DNA from: Methyloversatilis sp. XJ19-49
Lineage (GTDB): Bacteria; Pseudomonadota; Gammaproteobacteria; Burkholderiales; Rhodocyclaceae
NCBI RefSeq assembly: GCF_024580145.1
Contig: NZ_JANINI010000010.1
Location: 65,275-129,274, forward strand
Direction of reading: 5' to 3'
DNA length: 64,000 nt
Shown: piece by piece, positions 27,513 through 36,936 of the stretch
Layout of the letters: every line of letters begins with the position of its first letter
Position numbering within the stretch: the first letter of the stretch is position 1
Made by a program: the position numbers and the translations under genes
Notes under the pieces: model-generated
The model's database searches: none
What the model was told of the DNA's origin: nothing
What the model saw: the letters and a program-made list of their open reading frames with translations, nothing else

Positions 27513-29138
27513 TTACGCGCTGCGCAGATGCAGGGCGCGGGCGATCAGGATGGCGCTGACGGGCATCAGCACGGCGATGGCGACCACGGTCAGCAGCAGT
27601 GATGTGAGGTCGCTGTAGTTGGCGGCGGTCACCACGGCACCGGTTGCCGGGTCCTTCACTTCGCGCGCCAGCGTGAAGATCTGATTCAGATACTTGGTAC
27701 CGAGCTGGCTGGCCGACAGCGCCAGATTGGTGAACGACGCCATCACCGCGAAGAAGGTCGCCTTCAGATGGGCCGGTGCCGAATTGGCGATCCAGGCCAG
27801 CATCGGAATCATCGAAATCTGGCCCAGCGGCGATTCGAGAGCGGTATCGATCACCGCGATGAAGCGTGCATCCACGACGCCGCCGGTTACGCTCGCTGTC
27901 CATTCGTGCAGGCCCATGCTCATGCCCAGCGTGGGCAGCGACAGCACGAAGCTGGCTGCCGTGAGAAATCCGACGACGTACAGGATTGACCGCTCGGCCA
28001 TGAAACGGCGGAACAGGAACATGCCGATCAGCGTCAGTGTGCTGGCGATCAGCGACAGTACCGAAAAGAATGCCTGATCGAAGCCGAGCACGTCGATCGA
28101 CCACCACGATACGCCGGGCCCGGTGCCGGGCGTCGCGCGGAACATGAAGATGACCAGCGCAGTGCCGATCAGCGTGTTGCGCGCTGTCTCGTCCAGTTCG
28201 CGTGTGAGTTTCGCCATCAGGAAGGCGATGATGGTGAACGACCCGACGAAGATGATTTCCTGGTTCCACTTCAGGTTTGACAGCCCCATCGTCAGCGTGA
28301 ACGCCACGAAGGCTGCGCTCCCGCCGATGATCCACCAGTTGGGTCGGGTATTTCCGTCCGGGTCGCGCAGCAGCGCGGCCGCTTCGGCGCGCGAAAGGCC
28401 GCGCGCCATGTGCGCCCGGATGTGGCGCATCCTGAGCAGCGCAGCGAAGGCGACACCGGCCACCGACACCGCCGGAATGACCAGCGCCATCAGATAGATG
28501 TCGCGATACAGCAGCACCTTTTCCGCTTCCGGCAGCGCTTCGGTGCCGGAAAACAGATACAGGTTCACCAGCGCCACCAGCACGCTGCCGCCGATGATGG
28601 CGACCCGGCCGAGCGTCTGCATCGTGGTGTGCATCAGCTTGAGGCGTTCGGGCGTGACCGGCGTGCCGTCTTCCTCGACATGCGGCACCGCCTCGACCGT
28701 CATTGCGTCGGCCACCGCGTCCTGCAGCACGTAGCCGATCGGGCTCAACAGCGCGCTCAGCACGAACCAGGTATTGATCGGCAGGATGGCCGCCATCGCA
28801 TCGCGTTCGGCGATCAGGCCGGCCATGATCAGCAGGCTGGCGGCGATGATGCTGGCGCCCAGGTAGATCAGCAGGCTCTTGTAGCGCCACACCAGATCGA
28901 CCAGATGGCCCATCGGAATCTTCAGCGCCCATGGAATGCCGACCCAGAAACCCAGTGCGGCGAGAAACTCCGCCGATAGACCGAGGTAGTCCTTGACGAA
29001 AAAGGTGCCGACGATGCCGGTCAGGCCCTGGATGCCGGCCGCCATGTAGACCATCAGCGGCGGCAGGTAGGAGAGGCGCATGTCGCGCCCGAGCGACAGG
29101 ATGTTCAGGTCTATCCAGTGCAGCAGTCGGGATGTCAT
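27513..29138 (-). CDS. BT1/MFS-type transporter (folate-biopterin transporter-like)
   Basis: This 541-residue protein has about 12 membrane helices and resembles the BT1 (folate/biopterin) branch of the major facilitator superfamily. Matching stretches include MVYMAAGIQGLTGIVGTFFVKDYL, FWVGIPWALKIPMGHLVDL and the motif-rich VLQDAVADAMTVEAVP, which corresponds to the conserved D-x-x-x-D of the family. The substrate is unknown. The ATG at 29138 places the first helix at the right depth; the open frame runs 54 codons further but reads poorly. A soluble insert rich in charged residues near 150-170 and 250-275 separates helices. It is divergent from the cNMP-binding protein gene. Confidence 0.8.
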   Translation of the reverse strand: MTSRLLHWIDLNILSLGRDMRLSYLPPLMVYMAAGIQGLTGIVGTFFVKDYLGLSAEFLAALGFWVGIPWALKIPMGHLVDLVWRYKSLLIYLGASIIAASLLIMAGLIAERDAMAAILPINTWFVLSALLSPIGYVLQDAVADAMTVEAVPHVEEDGTPVTPERLKLMHTTMQTLGRVAIIGGSVLVALVNLYLFSGTEALPEAEKVLLYRDIYLMALVIPAVSVAGVAFAALLRMRHIRAHMARGLSRAEAAALLRDPDGNTRPNWWIIGGSAAFVAFTLTMGLSNLKWNQEIIFVGSFTIIAFLMAKLTRELDETARNTLIGTALVIFMFRATPGTGPGVSWWSIDVLGFDQAFFSVLSLIASTLTLIGMFLFRRFMAERSILYVVGFLTAASFVLSLPTLGMSMGLHEWTASVTGGVVDARFIAVIDTALESPLGQISMIPMLAWIANSAPAHLKATFFAVMASFTNLALSASQLGTKYLNQIFTLAREVKDPATGAVVTAANYSDLTSLLLTVVAIAVLMPVSAILIARALHLRSA

Positions 29139-29272
29139 GTCTGTAATTATCGTTATGGCCGTGCCTGTGACCGGCAAGGATAGGGGGAATTCCGCGCCCG
29201 GCGTACTTTTGCGCGCACAAAACTCGGTATGCTGCAGCGTTGATATCCACGCCCCACCCAACGGAGTCCGAC

Positions 29273-29749
29273 GTGCGCTTGTTTGGCCGCCATGATGCAC
29301 ACGAAGCGCCGCATCCGCTGCGCCAGATCAAGCTGTTTTCGACCCTGAGCCGGCGTGAAATGCCGGTGGTGCAGGCACTGCGCCACGAGCGCAGCTACCT
29401 CGCCGGCGAGGTGGTGTTCGACGAAGGCGACGACGGCGAGGCGATCTACGCCATCGTGTCGGGCGAGGTCGAAATCCTGCGCCATGACGGCGGGCGTCAG
29501 CAGCGTCTGGCACTGCTGGCGGCCGGCGAGGTGTTCGGCGAACTGGCACTGCTCGATCAGGCGCCGCGCGCAGCGCAGGCCCGTGCCACGGCGGACTGTG
29601 TGCTGGTCGTATTCTTTCGAGCCGACTTCATGAACCTGCTGGAAACCCATCCGAAGATCGCGTCGAAGATCGCACTGTCGCTGGCGCGCCACCTGGGCGG
29701 TCGGCTGCGTCAGGCCAACGCGGGGCAGCGGCAGGACGGTCATCTGTGA
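29273..29749 (+). CDS. Cyclic-nucleotide-binding-domain protein (CRP-like sensor without HTH)
   Basis: This 158-residue protein is essentially one cNMP-binding beta-roll (about residues 18-135). It shows LAGEVVFDEGDDGEAIYAIVSGEVEI and GEVFGELALLDQAPRAAQARA, matching the phosphate-binding cassette. There is no DNA-binding helix-turn-helix, so it is unlikely to be a transcription factor. The GTG at 29273 follows GGAG with a suitable gap and is preferred over an upstream TTG at 29240. It precedes the PerM-type membrane protein by ten bases and may regulate it. The ligand is not known; the phosphate-cassette Arg suggests cAMP or cGMP. Confidence 0.82.
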   Translation: MRLFGRHDAHEAPHPLRQIKLFSTLSRREMPVVQALRHERSYLAGEVVFDEGDDGEAIYAIVSGEVEILRHDGGRQQRLALLAAGEVFGELALLDQAPRAAQARATADCVLVVFFRADFMNLLETHPKIASKIALSLARHLGGRLRQANAGQRQDGHL

Positions 29750-29759
29750 GCGCCGCGGC

Positions 29760-30878
29760 ATGAGGCGGCTGCGACCGTCCGGTGCCGGGCCGCTGGCCTG
29801 GTGCGGCATCCTGCTCGCCACCACCCTGGCGCTCTATCTGTTCCAGCAGGTGCTGTGGCTGGTGCTGCCCTTCCTGTTCGGGCTCATCGCCTACTACTTT
29901 CTTGCGTACCCGATGCAGCGGCTGATGTTCGCCGGCCTGTCGCAGGAATCGGCGGCCAACATCACGGTGGGCGTGTTCGCGCTGCTGCTGGTCGGCGCCT
30001 TCGCATTCATGCTGCCGCGCTTTGCCGCGCAGGCGGTCGGCGTGCAGGAAACCGGCATGCGCTATCTGCAGGGCGGCCTGCTGCTGCTCGACCAGACCCT
30101 GCGTGCGCTGGAGCAGCAATCCCGTTTCATGCGCGATGCACATGTGGCCGACGCCGTGTCGTCCTACATTGCGGCGGCCGGCGAGGGCTTTGCGCAGAAT
30201 CGCCTGCCGTCGCTGATGATGTCGGTCGCCGCCTGGCTGCCGTCCATGCTGCTCGCACCTTTCCTCGCCTATTTCTTCCTGCGCGACGGCCGCCGCTTCC
30301 AGCGCTTTCTTGCGCGCGCCGTGCCCAACGCCTATTTCGAGCGCACGCTGCATCTGCTGTACGAGGTCGACCGCACGACGCGCGCCTATTTCCAGGGGCT
30401 GGTGAAGCTGACCGTGCTCGATGCGGTCTGTCTGGCGGCCGGGCTGTGGGTCATCGGACTGTCGTCGCCGCTGACGCTCGGCATCATCACCGCGGTGCTG
30501 GCATGGATTTCATTCGTCGGCTCGGTCATTGGCTGCGCGCTGGTGGTCATGGTCGCCGCGACCGATTTTCCCGGTTCACCGTCGATTGCCTACGCGTCGA
30601 TCGGCCTGTTCATCCTGGTGCGCCTGCTCGACGACTTCATCTTCATGCCGCTCACCATCGGCCGCAGCCTGCGCATGCATCCTCTGATCACCGTGCTGAT
30701 GATTTTCGTCGGCGGTGCCGTGGCCGGCGTGGCCGGTCTGCTGCTGGTGCTGCCGGTGCTCGGCGTCATCATGGTGATCGGCGAAACGCTGAGCATCGTG
30801 GCGTCCGATCCGCGCCTGCGCGCCCGCCACGCGCATGCCCGCCGCCTGCGCTGGCAGGCGGTCACGCGCGACCTCTGA
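29760..30878 (+). CDS. AI-2E family (PerM-type) membrane protein
   Basis: This 372-residue, roughly eight-helix inner-membrane protein belongs to the AI-2E/UPF0118 family. Members have been linked to autoinducer-2 export or Na+/H+ exchange. Family features are the N-terminal helix pair and a long periplasmic or amphipathic section (about residues 85-160). The C-terminal LGIITAVLAWISFVGSVIGC, RLLDDFIFMPLTIGRSL and MHPLITVLMIFVGGAVAGVAGLLL also fit. It starts ten bases after the cNMP-binding gene. Its specific cargo cannot be inferred. Confidence 0.87.
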   Translation: MRRLRPSGAGPLAWCGILLATTLALYLFQQVLWLVLPFLFGLIAYYFLAYPMQRLMFAGLSQESAANITVGVFALLLVGAFAFMLPRFAAQAVGVQETGMRYLQGGLLLLDQTLRALEQQSRFMRDAHVADAVSSYIAAAGEGFAQNRLPSLMMSVAAWLPSMLLAPFLAYFFLRDGRRFQRFLARAVPNAYFERTLHLLYEVDRTTRAYFQGLVKLTVLDAVCLAAGLWVIGLSSPLTLGIITAVLAWISFVGSVIGCALVVMVAATDFPGSPSIAYASIGLFILVRLLDDFIFMPLTIGRSLRMHPLITVLMIFVGGAVAGVAGLLLVLPVLGVIMVIGETLSIVASDPRLRARHAHARRLRWQAVTRDL

Positions 30879-30946
30879 TTGTGCAGGCATCTTCCGTCCC
30901 CCGATCCCGCTTGCTAGTATGACAATCGGGTTTATGGAGGCGCGAC

Positions 30947-31279
30947 ATGAAAAGGTATGCAACCAGACCGCTGGCAGAGGATGTGGCGACCGCCCGGGCT
31001 GACGGTTCGCCGGTCGCGCAGCTCAAGCACCTGCTCGACGTGCCGGCCGAAGCCTGCTTCCTCGGCTTCGCGCTGACCCACACCGGCACCGGCGATTATC
31101 TGTCCGTGGCACCCGATCGGCCGAACGCGGCGTTGTGCAGCTGGTCCGGCAGCCCTGATCGGGCGGTCTTCTTCCGAAACTGGTCCGATACGGTGCAGGC
31201 TGCGGCAGCCCGTCCCGAGGCCGACATCGTGCTCATCTTCGATGTCGGCGACGCGCTGCTGGTGTTTCCGGCGCGCTAG
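30947..31279 (+). CDS. Hypothetical protein, 110 residues
   Basis: I do not recognise this family. The product is soluble with no signal peptide and no obvious metal or nucleotide motif. It is compact with alternating hydrophobic stretches (CFLGFALTHTGTGDYLSVAP, IVLIFDVGDALLVFPAR), suggesting a small alpha/beta fold. A strong GGAGG precedes the ATG, codon use matches its neighbours, and the frame is well bounded, so it is likely expressed. It follows the PerM-type gene by 68 bases and converges on the SulP gene, whose stop lies 41 bases beyond. Confidence 0.65.
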   Translation: MKRYATRPLAEDVATARADGSPVAQLKHLLDVPAEACFLGFALTHTGTGDYLSVAPDRPNAALCSWSGSPDRAVFFRNWSDTVQAAAARPEADIVLIFDVGDALLVFPAR

Positions 31280-31319
31280 CGGCGGAAGCCGCCGGGATGG
31301 CATCGCAGTGCAGCCAAGC

Positions 31320-33548
31320 TCAGTGCGGTCTCATGTAGCCGTGCAGCCTGATTGTCGTGTCGCGCAGACGCTGCGCCAGCGTACAGGCCAGATTGGCATA
31401 CAGCAGATTGGCAACCTGCGGGTGCTCACGTTGCAGAAGCTCCAGTCCGGTGCGTTCCAGCACCAGACACTCAACCGTCGTGTCGGCGATCGCATCGGCG
31501 GTGCGCGGCTGATTTTCGATCAACCCCATTTCCCCGACCACCAGACCAGCGCTCAGACAGGCGATGCGTATCCGCGGCGTGCCGGCATCGCCCGCGCGCA
31601 GAATGCTGACGCTGCCCGCCAGCAGCACATACATGGCATCGCTGGCGTCGCCGGCGTTGAACAGCACGTCTCCGCGCACATAAAGCCCTCGCCGCATCAG
31701 GCTTTCCAGCGTGGCGGCCTGGTCCTCGCTCATGCCCGTGCATACATCGAGATGACGCAGCTTCGTGGCCGAGTCGAGTCGGCGTGTTGCCATACCCGAG
31801 TCCAGCACCTGGTTTTCCGCCCATTCGAGCGCTGCATCGGCATTGGCGAACCATCGCTTGCGCGGCAGTACCTGTGCCAATCCGCTGCTGGCCAGAAAAG
31901 TTGCCCGCGCACCGGCCGGATCGAGGCCGGCCAGTGCGAGCCGCGTGTGACGGATACGCAGGCGCGTCGCCATGCGTGACAGCACCTGCGCGGCTGAGAG
32001 ATCGATGTCGATCAGGCGGGAACAATCGAGCACGATGAAGCGCGCCTCGGCCAGGCGTGTTTCGATCACTTCTTCGAGTTCCTCGGCGGTGCCGAAAAAC
32101 AGCAATCCCTCAAGCTCGACCAGCGCATAGCGCGTCGATTGGGACGCCAGCCTGATCTGCTGCCAGGCTGGCCTGACCTGCAGGCTGGACGCGACCGAAC
32201 CGTCGGCGACGCGTCGCACGATGCTTTTGCTGTGATCGCGTGCGAAAAGGAACATGGCGCCCACCAGTCCGGCCGACACCGCCTCCAGCAGACCGACGAA
32301 CGCCGCCACCAGCGTGACCAGGGCGCTGACGGCCAGATTCGACATCAGCCGCCGTTCCGGGAGCGATCGGCCACGCAGGCAGTCACGTACCGCATCGACG
32401 CTCCAGCGATCGGCCACGCCGACGGACAGCAGCACCAGACCGGCGCCGATGGTCGAGTGCGGAAGCATGGCCAGCATGTCGAGGCCGAACAGCCACAGCA
32501 GCGCGATCAACAAGGCGTAGCACAGCGCCGGAACGCGGGTTCGGCCGCCCGCCGAATAGGCTGCATTGGCGCGCGACACCGCACCCGCGGCCGGCAGGCC
32601 GCCCGCCGCCGCGAGGGCGAGATTGGCGCCACCGATTGCAGCCAGTTCGCGTCGCGTGTCGTGCCGGCTGTGGGTCAACGTGTCGAGCCGGTTGGCAGCA
32701 AACAGGGTTTCCAGTGCCGACACCAGCGCGATGGCAACGCATGAGCCGCCAAGCACGCGCAGCCAGTCTCCCGGGCCGTGCAGCGCCAATGCATCGGGCA
32801 GGTGCAGCAGGTGGTCGAAACTGAGCCGGGTGTCGGCCAGCGCGCCCAGTGTCAGGCCCATCGCCATGCCGCGTGAAGCCAGTGCGTGATGCAGCAGTGC
32901 GCCGACACACAGCAGCACGGGCAGAAAAGGCCGCTCCGGCCAGCGTTGCTGCAGCACGACGCCAGGCAGCACGATGACTGCCGCCACCAGCGCCGGGCCG
33001 GGTGACAGATGCCAGGTGCCGCCCTGCATGAAAACCAGCTTCAACCCGCCGAGCAGCATCAGCAGCGCGACGCCGTTGAAGAACCCGGCCTGTACCGGAT
33101 AGGGGATGTAACGCACGAAGCGGCCCCAGCCAGCGGCTGCGGTCGTCAGCTGCAGCAGGGCGGCGCCGGTCAGTGCCAGGCCCATCAGGATGAGTGCGCC
33201 GTCCTGATGCGGTATGCCGGGCAGCCAGTTGGCCTTGATCAGCGTATTTCCGATCAGGGCCGACACGATTAGCGCCAGCGCCGGTCGTGCACCGTGTATC
33301 TGTCCGACCCGGCTGCCCAGCGACAGGGCGACCAGCGTGCCCAGCATGCCCGCGAGCATGGCTGCGAGAATGCCGCGCCCTTCCATTGCCAGGCCCAGAG
33401 GCGCCATGGCGAGCAGGCCATAGCTGAGTTCGTTCGGGATGGATCCGGCCGCAACGGTCACGCCCGCGCCGATCTCCTTTCGCCAGATCCGGGCTCCGAC
33501 CGGCTTTGATTCGTCTCGGATTGCGCTCGATGGCGGTGGCGTACTCAT
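31320..33548 (-). CDS. SulP-family anion transporter fused to STAS and cNMP-binding domains
   Basis: This 742-residue protein joins three modules. A SulP/SLC26 transporter core occupies about residues 20-405, with AAGSIPNELSYGLLAMAPLG, the PYPVQAGFFNGVALLMLLGGLKL region and GLPAAGAVSRANAAYSAGGRTRV. A STAS domain follows at about 430-545 (YALVELEGLLFFGTAEELE, FIVLDCSRLIDIDLSAAQVL). A C-terminal cNMP-binding domain covers about 600-735 (VRGDVLFNAGDASDAMYVLLAGSV, GEMGLIENQPRTADAIADT). SulP proteins move sulfate, bicarbonate or other anions; the cNMP tail suggests nucleotide control. The ATG at 33548 is chosen; a GTG at 33581 is possible and neither has a good ribosome site. Confidence 0.87.
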   Translation of the reverse strand: MSTPPPSSAIRDESKPVGARIWRKEIGAGVTVAAGSIPNELSYGLLAMAPLGLAMEGRGILAAMLAGMLGTLVALSLGSRVGQIHGARPALALIVSALIGNTLIKANWLPGIPHQDGALILMGLALTGAALLQLTTAAAGWGRFVRYIPYPVQAGFFNGVALLMLLGGLKLVFMQGGTWHLSPGPALVAAVIVLPGVVLQQRWPERPFLPVLLCVGALLHHALASRGMAMGLTLGALADTRLSFDHLLHLPDALALHGPGDWLRVLGGSCVAIALVSALETLFAANRLDTLTHSRHDTRRELAAIGGANLALAAAGGLPAAGAVSRANAAYSAGGRTRVPALCYALLIALLWLFGLDMLAMLPHSTIGAGLVLLSVGVADRWSVDAVRDCLRGRSLPERRLMSNLAVSALVTLVAAFVGLLEAVSAGLVGAMFLFARDHSKSIVRRVADGSVASSLQVRPAWQQIRLASQSTRYALVELEGLLFFGTAEELEEVIETRLAEARFIVLDCSRLIDIDLSAAQVLSRMATRLRIRHTRLALAGLDPAGARATFLASSGLAQVLPRKRWFANADAALEWAENQVLDSGMATRRLDSATKLRHLDVCTGMSEDQAATLESLMRRGLYVRGDVLFNAGDASDAMYVLLAGSVSILRAGDAGTPRIRIACLSAGLVVGEMGLIENQPRTADAIADTTVECLVLERTGLELLQREHPQVANLLYANLACTLAQRLRDTTIRLHGYMRPH

Positions 33549-33600
33549 GTGAAGGATGCCGGTATTGTTGTTCTGGGCCACAGTCGGGCAGGCTCACGCC

Positions 33601-33622
33601 ATTTGCCCTATTCCGGGCAAAT
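33601..33622. promoter_or_regulatory. Perfect palindrome upstream of SulP gene
   Basis: ATTTGCCC-TATTCC-GGGCAAAT has eight-base arms and lies 52 bases before the SulP start, between dnaE2 and the SulP gene on the same strand. No T-run follows on the minus strand, so an operator is as likely as a terminator. Confidence 0.35.
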
Positions 33623-33706
33623 AACCCACTACTTTCGCATTCGATTGTTTCACTTTCGCGTCAGCACGTCGTGCTGTTGCGATGTACATGCCGACGACCG
33701 CTGACG

Positions 33707-36700
33707 TCAGTGAAAGTCACGGCTGCGCGGCGTCAGCGCGCCGAGCAGTGGCGAGCGGTCGACCAGCCGGCGGGCGATCAGGTGGATCACCTCGCCTTCG
33801 CGCGACACCTGGCCGTAGATGCCGAGCAGTGTGGCGCCGAGCACTTCGCTGCGCTGCCGCTCCTGCAGGTCCTTGTGCACGATGATGTTGGCCAGCCCGG
33901 TTTCGTCTTCGACGGTGACGAACATGACGCCGCTGGCCGTACCGGGGCGCTGGCGGCAGGTGACGATGCCGGCGGCACGCGCCAGTGCGCGGTCGGGCAG
34001 GCGGCGCAATTCGGCCGCGGTGATGAAGCGCTGCGCGGCGAGCTGGCTGCGCAGCAGCGCCAGCGGATGGCGGCCGAGCGTGAAGCCCAGGCTGGCGTAG
34101 TCGGCCACGATGTCCTCGCCCTCGCGCGGAGCGGCCAGCGCCAGCACCTTCTCGCTCACCGGTGCGTCGCGCAGCAGCGCATCGGGCCGGCGCGCGGCGG
34201 CCTGCCAGTGTGCCTGATGGCGATTGCCGGCCAGTGACTGCAGTGCACCGCCGCTGGCCAGACAGCCGAGTTGCCGGCGGTCCAGCCGGGCGCGGCGGGT
34301 CAGTTCGTCGACATTCGACAACGGCGCCTGCGCACGCGCCGCCACGATGCGCCGCACGGCGTCCTGCGCCATCCCCTTGACCATGCGCAGGCCGAGGCGG
34401 ACACCCGGTGCCGTGCCGTGCGGCGCCGCTTCAAGCACGCAGTCCCAGCTGCTGACCGACACATCGGCCGGCCTGATGTCGACGCCGTGCGTGCGGGCAT
34501 CGGCGATCAGCTGCGCCGGCGCGTAGAAACCCATGGGCTGGCTGTTCAGCAGGCCGCACAGGAAGGCGGCCGGGTGATGGCATTTGAGCCAGGACGAGAT
34601 GTACACCAGCAGCGCAAAGCTCGCGGCGTGCGATTCCGGAAAACCATAGCCGGAAAAGCCTTCGATCTGGCGGTAGATCTGCTCCGCGAATGCCGGCGTG
34701 TAGCCGTTCCCGAGCAGGCCGTCGGTCAGCTTCTGCTGGAATTTTTCCATCGTGCCGCGCTGCCGCCAGGCGGCCATCGAACGACGCATCTGGTCGGCTT
34801 CGCCGGCGGTGAAACCGGCGGCGACCATGGCCAGCTGCATCACCTGCTCCTGGAAGATGGGTACGCCCAATGTGCGTTCGAGCACCGGGCGCAGTGCGTC
34901 CGACGGATAGTCGATGCGCTCCGGCGGCAGGTGGCGGCGCGCCAGATAGGGATGCACCATGCCGCCCTGTATCGGCCCCGGCCGCACGATGGCGACCTGG
35001 ATCACCAGATCGTAGTAGCGGCGCGGCCGCAGCCGCGGCAGCATGTTCATCTGTGCGCGCGACTCGACCTGGAACACGCCGGTCGACTCGCCGCGGCACA
35101 GCATGTCGTAGGTGGCCGGATCTTCGTGCGGAATGTCGGCCAGGGTGCGCGGAGCTTTTCGTGCCGCGGCAGGATCCCCGTCTTCGAACGCCGCCAGTGC
35201 GTCCAGCGACTTGCGGATGGCGGTCAGCATGCCCAGCGCCAGCACGTCCACCTTCATCAGGCCGAGCGCTTCGAGGTCGTCCTTGTCCCACTGGATGACG
35301 CAGCGCCCGGCCATGCGCGCGTTTTCGATCGGCACCAGCCTTGAGAGCCTGCCGCGCGCGATGACGAAGCCGCCGACGTGCTGCGACAGGTGGCGCGGCG
35401 CGCCGATCAGTTCGTTCGACAGTTCGAGCAGCAGCTGCACGCGCGGCGCTTCGGGCCGGAAGCCGGCTTCTAGCAGGCGGTCTTCGCGTACCCGGCCGCC
35501 GTCCCACCACATGTGGCCCTGGGTCAGGCGGTCAAGCGCATCGTCGGTGTAACCGAGCGCGCGGCCGACGTCGCGCAGTGCCGAGCGCGGCCGGTAGGTG
35601 GTCAGGCTGGCGGCGAGGGCCGCACGGTCGCGGCCGTACTTGCCATAGATGTACTGGATGACCTCTTCGCGCCGTTCGTGCTCGAAGTCGACGTCGATGT
35701 CCGGCGCCTCGTTGCGTTCGCGTGAAATGAAGCGGCCGAACAGCATGTTGGCGCGCCACGGGTCGACTTCGGTCACGCCGATGCAGTAGCACACGGCCGA
35801 ATTCGCCGCCGAGCCGCGACCCTGGCACAGGATGCCCTGCGTGCGCGCCCAGGCGACGATGTCGTACACGGTCAGGAAGTAGGGCTCGTATTCAAGCTCG
35901 GCGATCAGCGCGAGTTCGATTTCGATCTGTGCGCGCATCTCCCGCGCCTTGCGCGCGAAGGTGATGTCGTCCAGCGTGACGATGCGGCGGATCTGCGCAC
36001 AGCGCTCGACGTAGCCGCGCTCGGTCAGTTCGCGCAGCCAGGAGGTGGTGGTATGGCCGGGCGGCGCGATTTCCTCCGGGTATTCGTAGCGCAGTTCGGC
36101 GAGCGAGAAATGGCAGCATGCGGCCACCTTCAGCGTTTCGGCCCGCAGTGCTGCGGGGTATATGCCGGCCAGCTTGTGCGGCAGGCGCAGGTGGCGCTCG
36201 CCGTTGGCGTACAGCGCGTAGCCGCACTCGGCGAGCGTGCGCCCGAGCCGTATCGCAGTGATCGTGTCCTGCAGGCGGCGACGCTTGCGCACATGCATGT
36301 GCACGTCGCCGGCGGCGCACAGCGGCAGCCCGCTGGCGGCGCAGATGGCCTGCAGCCGGTGCAGCCGGATGGCGTCGTCCGGACCATGGTGCAGTTCGAC
36401 GGCCAGCCAGGCAAGTTCCGCAAAGCGCTGCTTCAGCCAGCCGGCGTGCGCCGCCAGTGCAGCGTCCGTGTCGGGCAGGAAATCGCCGGGTACCAGCAGC
36501 GCGACGCAGCCGGGCAGGCCGCGGTCCAGATCGGCGCAGCTCAGGTGGTAGCGGCCTTTCTCCGCCCGCATGCGGCCGAGCGTGATCAGTTCCGACAGAT
36601 TGCCGTAACCGTTGCGGTCGCAGGCCAGCAGGACCAGCTTCGGTCCGTCGGCCAGCTGCACTTCGCAGCCGATGATCAGCTTCATCCGCGGTTCGGGCAG

Positions 36701-36883
36701 ATTGCGCCAGGCCAGGTGGGCGCGCGCGGCGCCAGCCAGTGAACATTCGTCGGTGATGGCCAGGGCGGCATAGCCCAGCTCCGCGGCGCGCGTCACCAGT
36801 TCGTCCGGTGCGGAGGCACCGCGCAGGAAGGTGAAGTGGCTCAGGCAATGCAGTTCGGCATAGTCGACGGGTGGGGCGGGCAT
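33707..36883 (-). CDS. dnaE2: Error-prone DNA polymerase III alpha subunit DnaE2
   Basis: The 1058-residue C-family polymerase performs SOS-induced mutagenic translesion synthesis. The PHP domain is at the N-terminus (AELHCLSHFTFLRGAS, LGYAALAITDE). The palm catalytic aspartates are in EAPDIDVDFEHERREEVIQYIYG. A helix-hairpin-helix and an OB-fold follow near the C-terminus (ITAAELRRLPDRALARAAGIVTC, VMFVTVEDETGLANIIV). The length of about 1,050 and the absence of the long DnaE1 tail fit DnaE2. The ATG at 36883 is in the conserved position, 37 bases from a perfect LexA box. The usual partners imuA and imuB are not adjacent. Confidence 0.95.
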   Translation of the reverse strand: MPAPPVDYAELHCLSHFTFLRGASAPDELVTRAAELGYAALAITDECSLAGAARAHLAWRNLPEPRMKLIIGCEVQLADGPKLVLLACDRNGYGNLSELITLGRMRAEKGRYHLSCADLDRGLPGCVALLVPGDFLPDTDAALAAHAGWLKQRFAELAWLAVELHHGPDDAIRLHRLQAICAASGLPLCAAGDVHMHVRKRRRLQDTITAIRLGRTLAECGYALYANGERHLRLPHKLAGIYPAALRAETLKVAACCHFSLAELRYEYPEEIAPPGHTTTSWLRELTERGYVERCAQIRRIVTLDDITFARKAREMRAQIEIELALIAELEYEPYFLTVYDIVAWARTQGILCQGRGSAANSAVCYCIGVTEVDPWRANMLFGRFISRERNEAPDIDVDFEHERREEVIQYIYGKYGRDRAALAASLTTYRPRSALRDVGRALGYTDDALDRLTQGHMWWDGGRVREDRLLEAGFRPEAPRVQLLLELSNELIGAPRHLSQHVGGFVIARGRLSRLVPIENARMAGRCVIQWDKDDLEALGLMKVDVLALGMLTAIRKSLDALAAFEDGDPAAARKAPRTLADIPHEDPATYDMLCRGESTGVFQVESRAQMNMLPRLRPRRYYDLVIQVAIVRPGPIQGGMVHPYLARRHLPPERIDYPSDALRPVLERTLGVPIFQEQVMQLAMVAAGFTAGEADQMRRSMAAWRQRGTMEKFQQKLTDGLLGNGYTPAFAEQIYRQIEGFSGYGFPESHAASFALLVYISSWLKCHHPAAFLCGLLNSQPMGFYAPAQLIADARTHGVDIRPADVSVSSWDCVLEAAPHGTAPGVRLGLRMVKGMAQDAVRRIVAARAQAPLSNVDELTRRARLDRRQLGCLASGGALQSLAGNRHQAHWQAAARRPDALLRDAPVSEKVLALAAPREGEDIVADYASLGFTLGRHPLALLRSQLAAQRFITAAELRRLPDRALARAAGIVTCRQRPGTASGVMFVTVEDETGLANIIVHKDLQERQRSEVLGATLLGIYGQVSREGEVIHLIARRLVDRSPLLGALTPRSRDFH

Positions 36884-36920
36884 GGTGCATCGGCACGGAC
36901 GAATGGGTCGCACGAATATA

Positions 36921-36936
36921 CTGTAATTCAATACAG
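36921..36936. promoter_or_regulatory. LexA (SOS) box of dnaE2
   Basis: CTGT-AATTCAAT-ACAG matches the gammaproteobacterial/betaproteobacterial LexA consensus CTGT-N8-ACAG exactly. It is centred about 45 bases before the dnaE2 start, which fits LexA repression of the polymerase. Confidence 0.92.
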
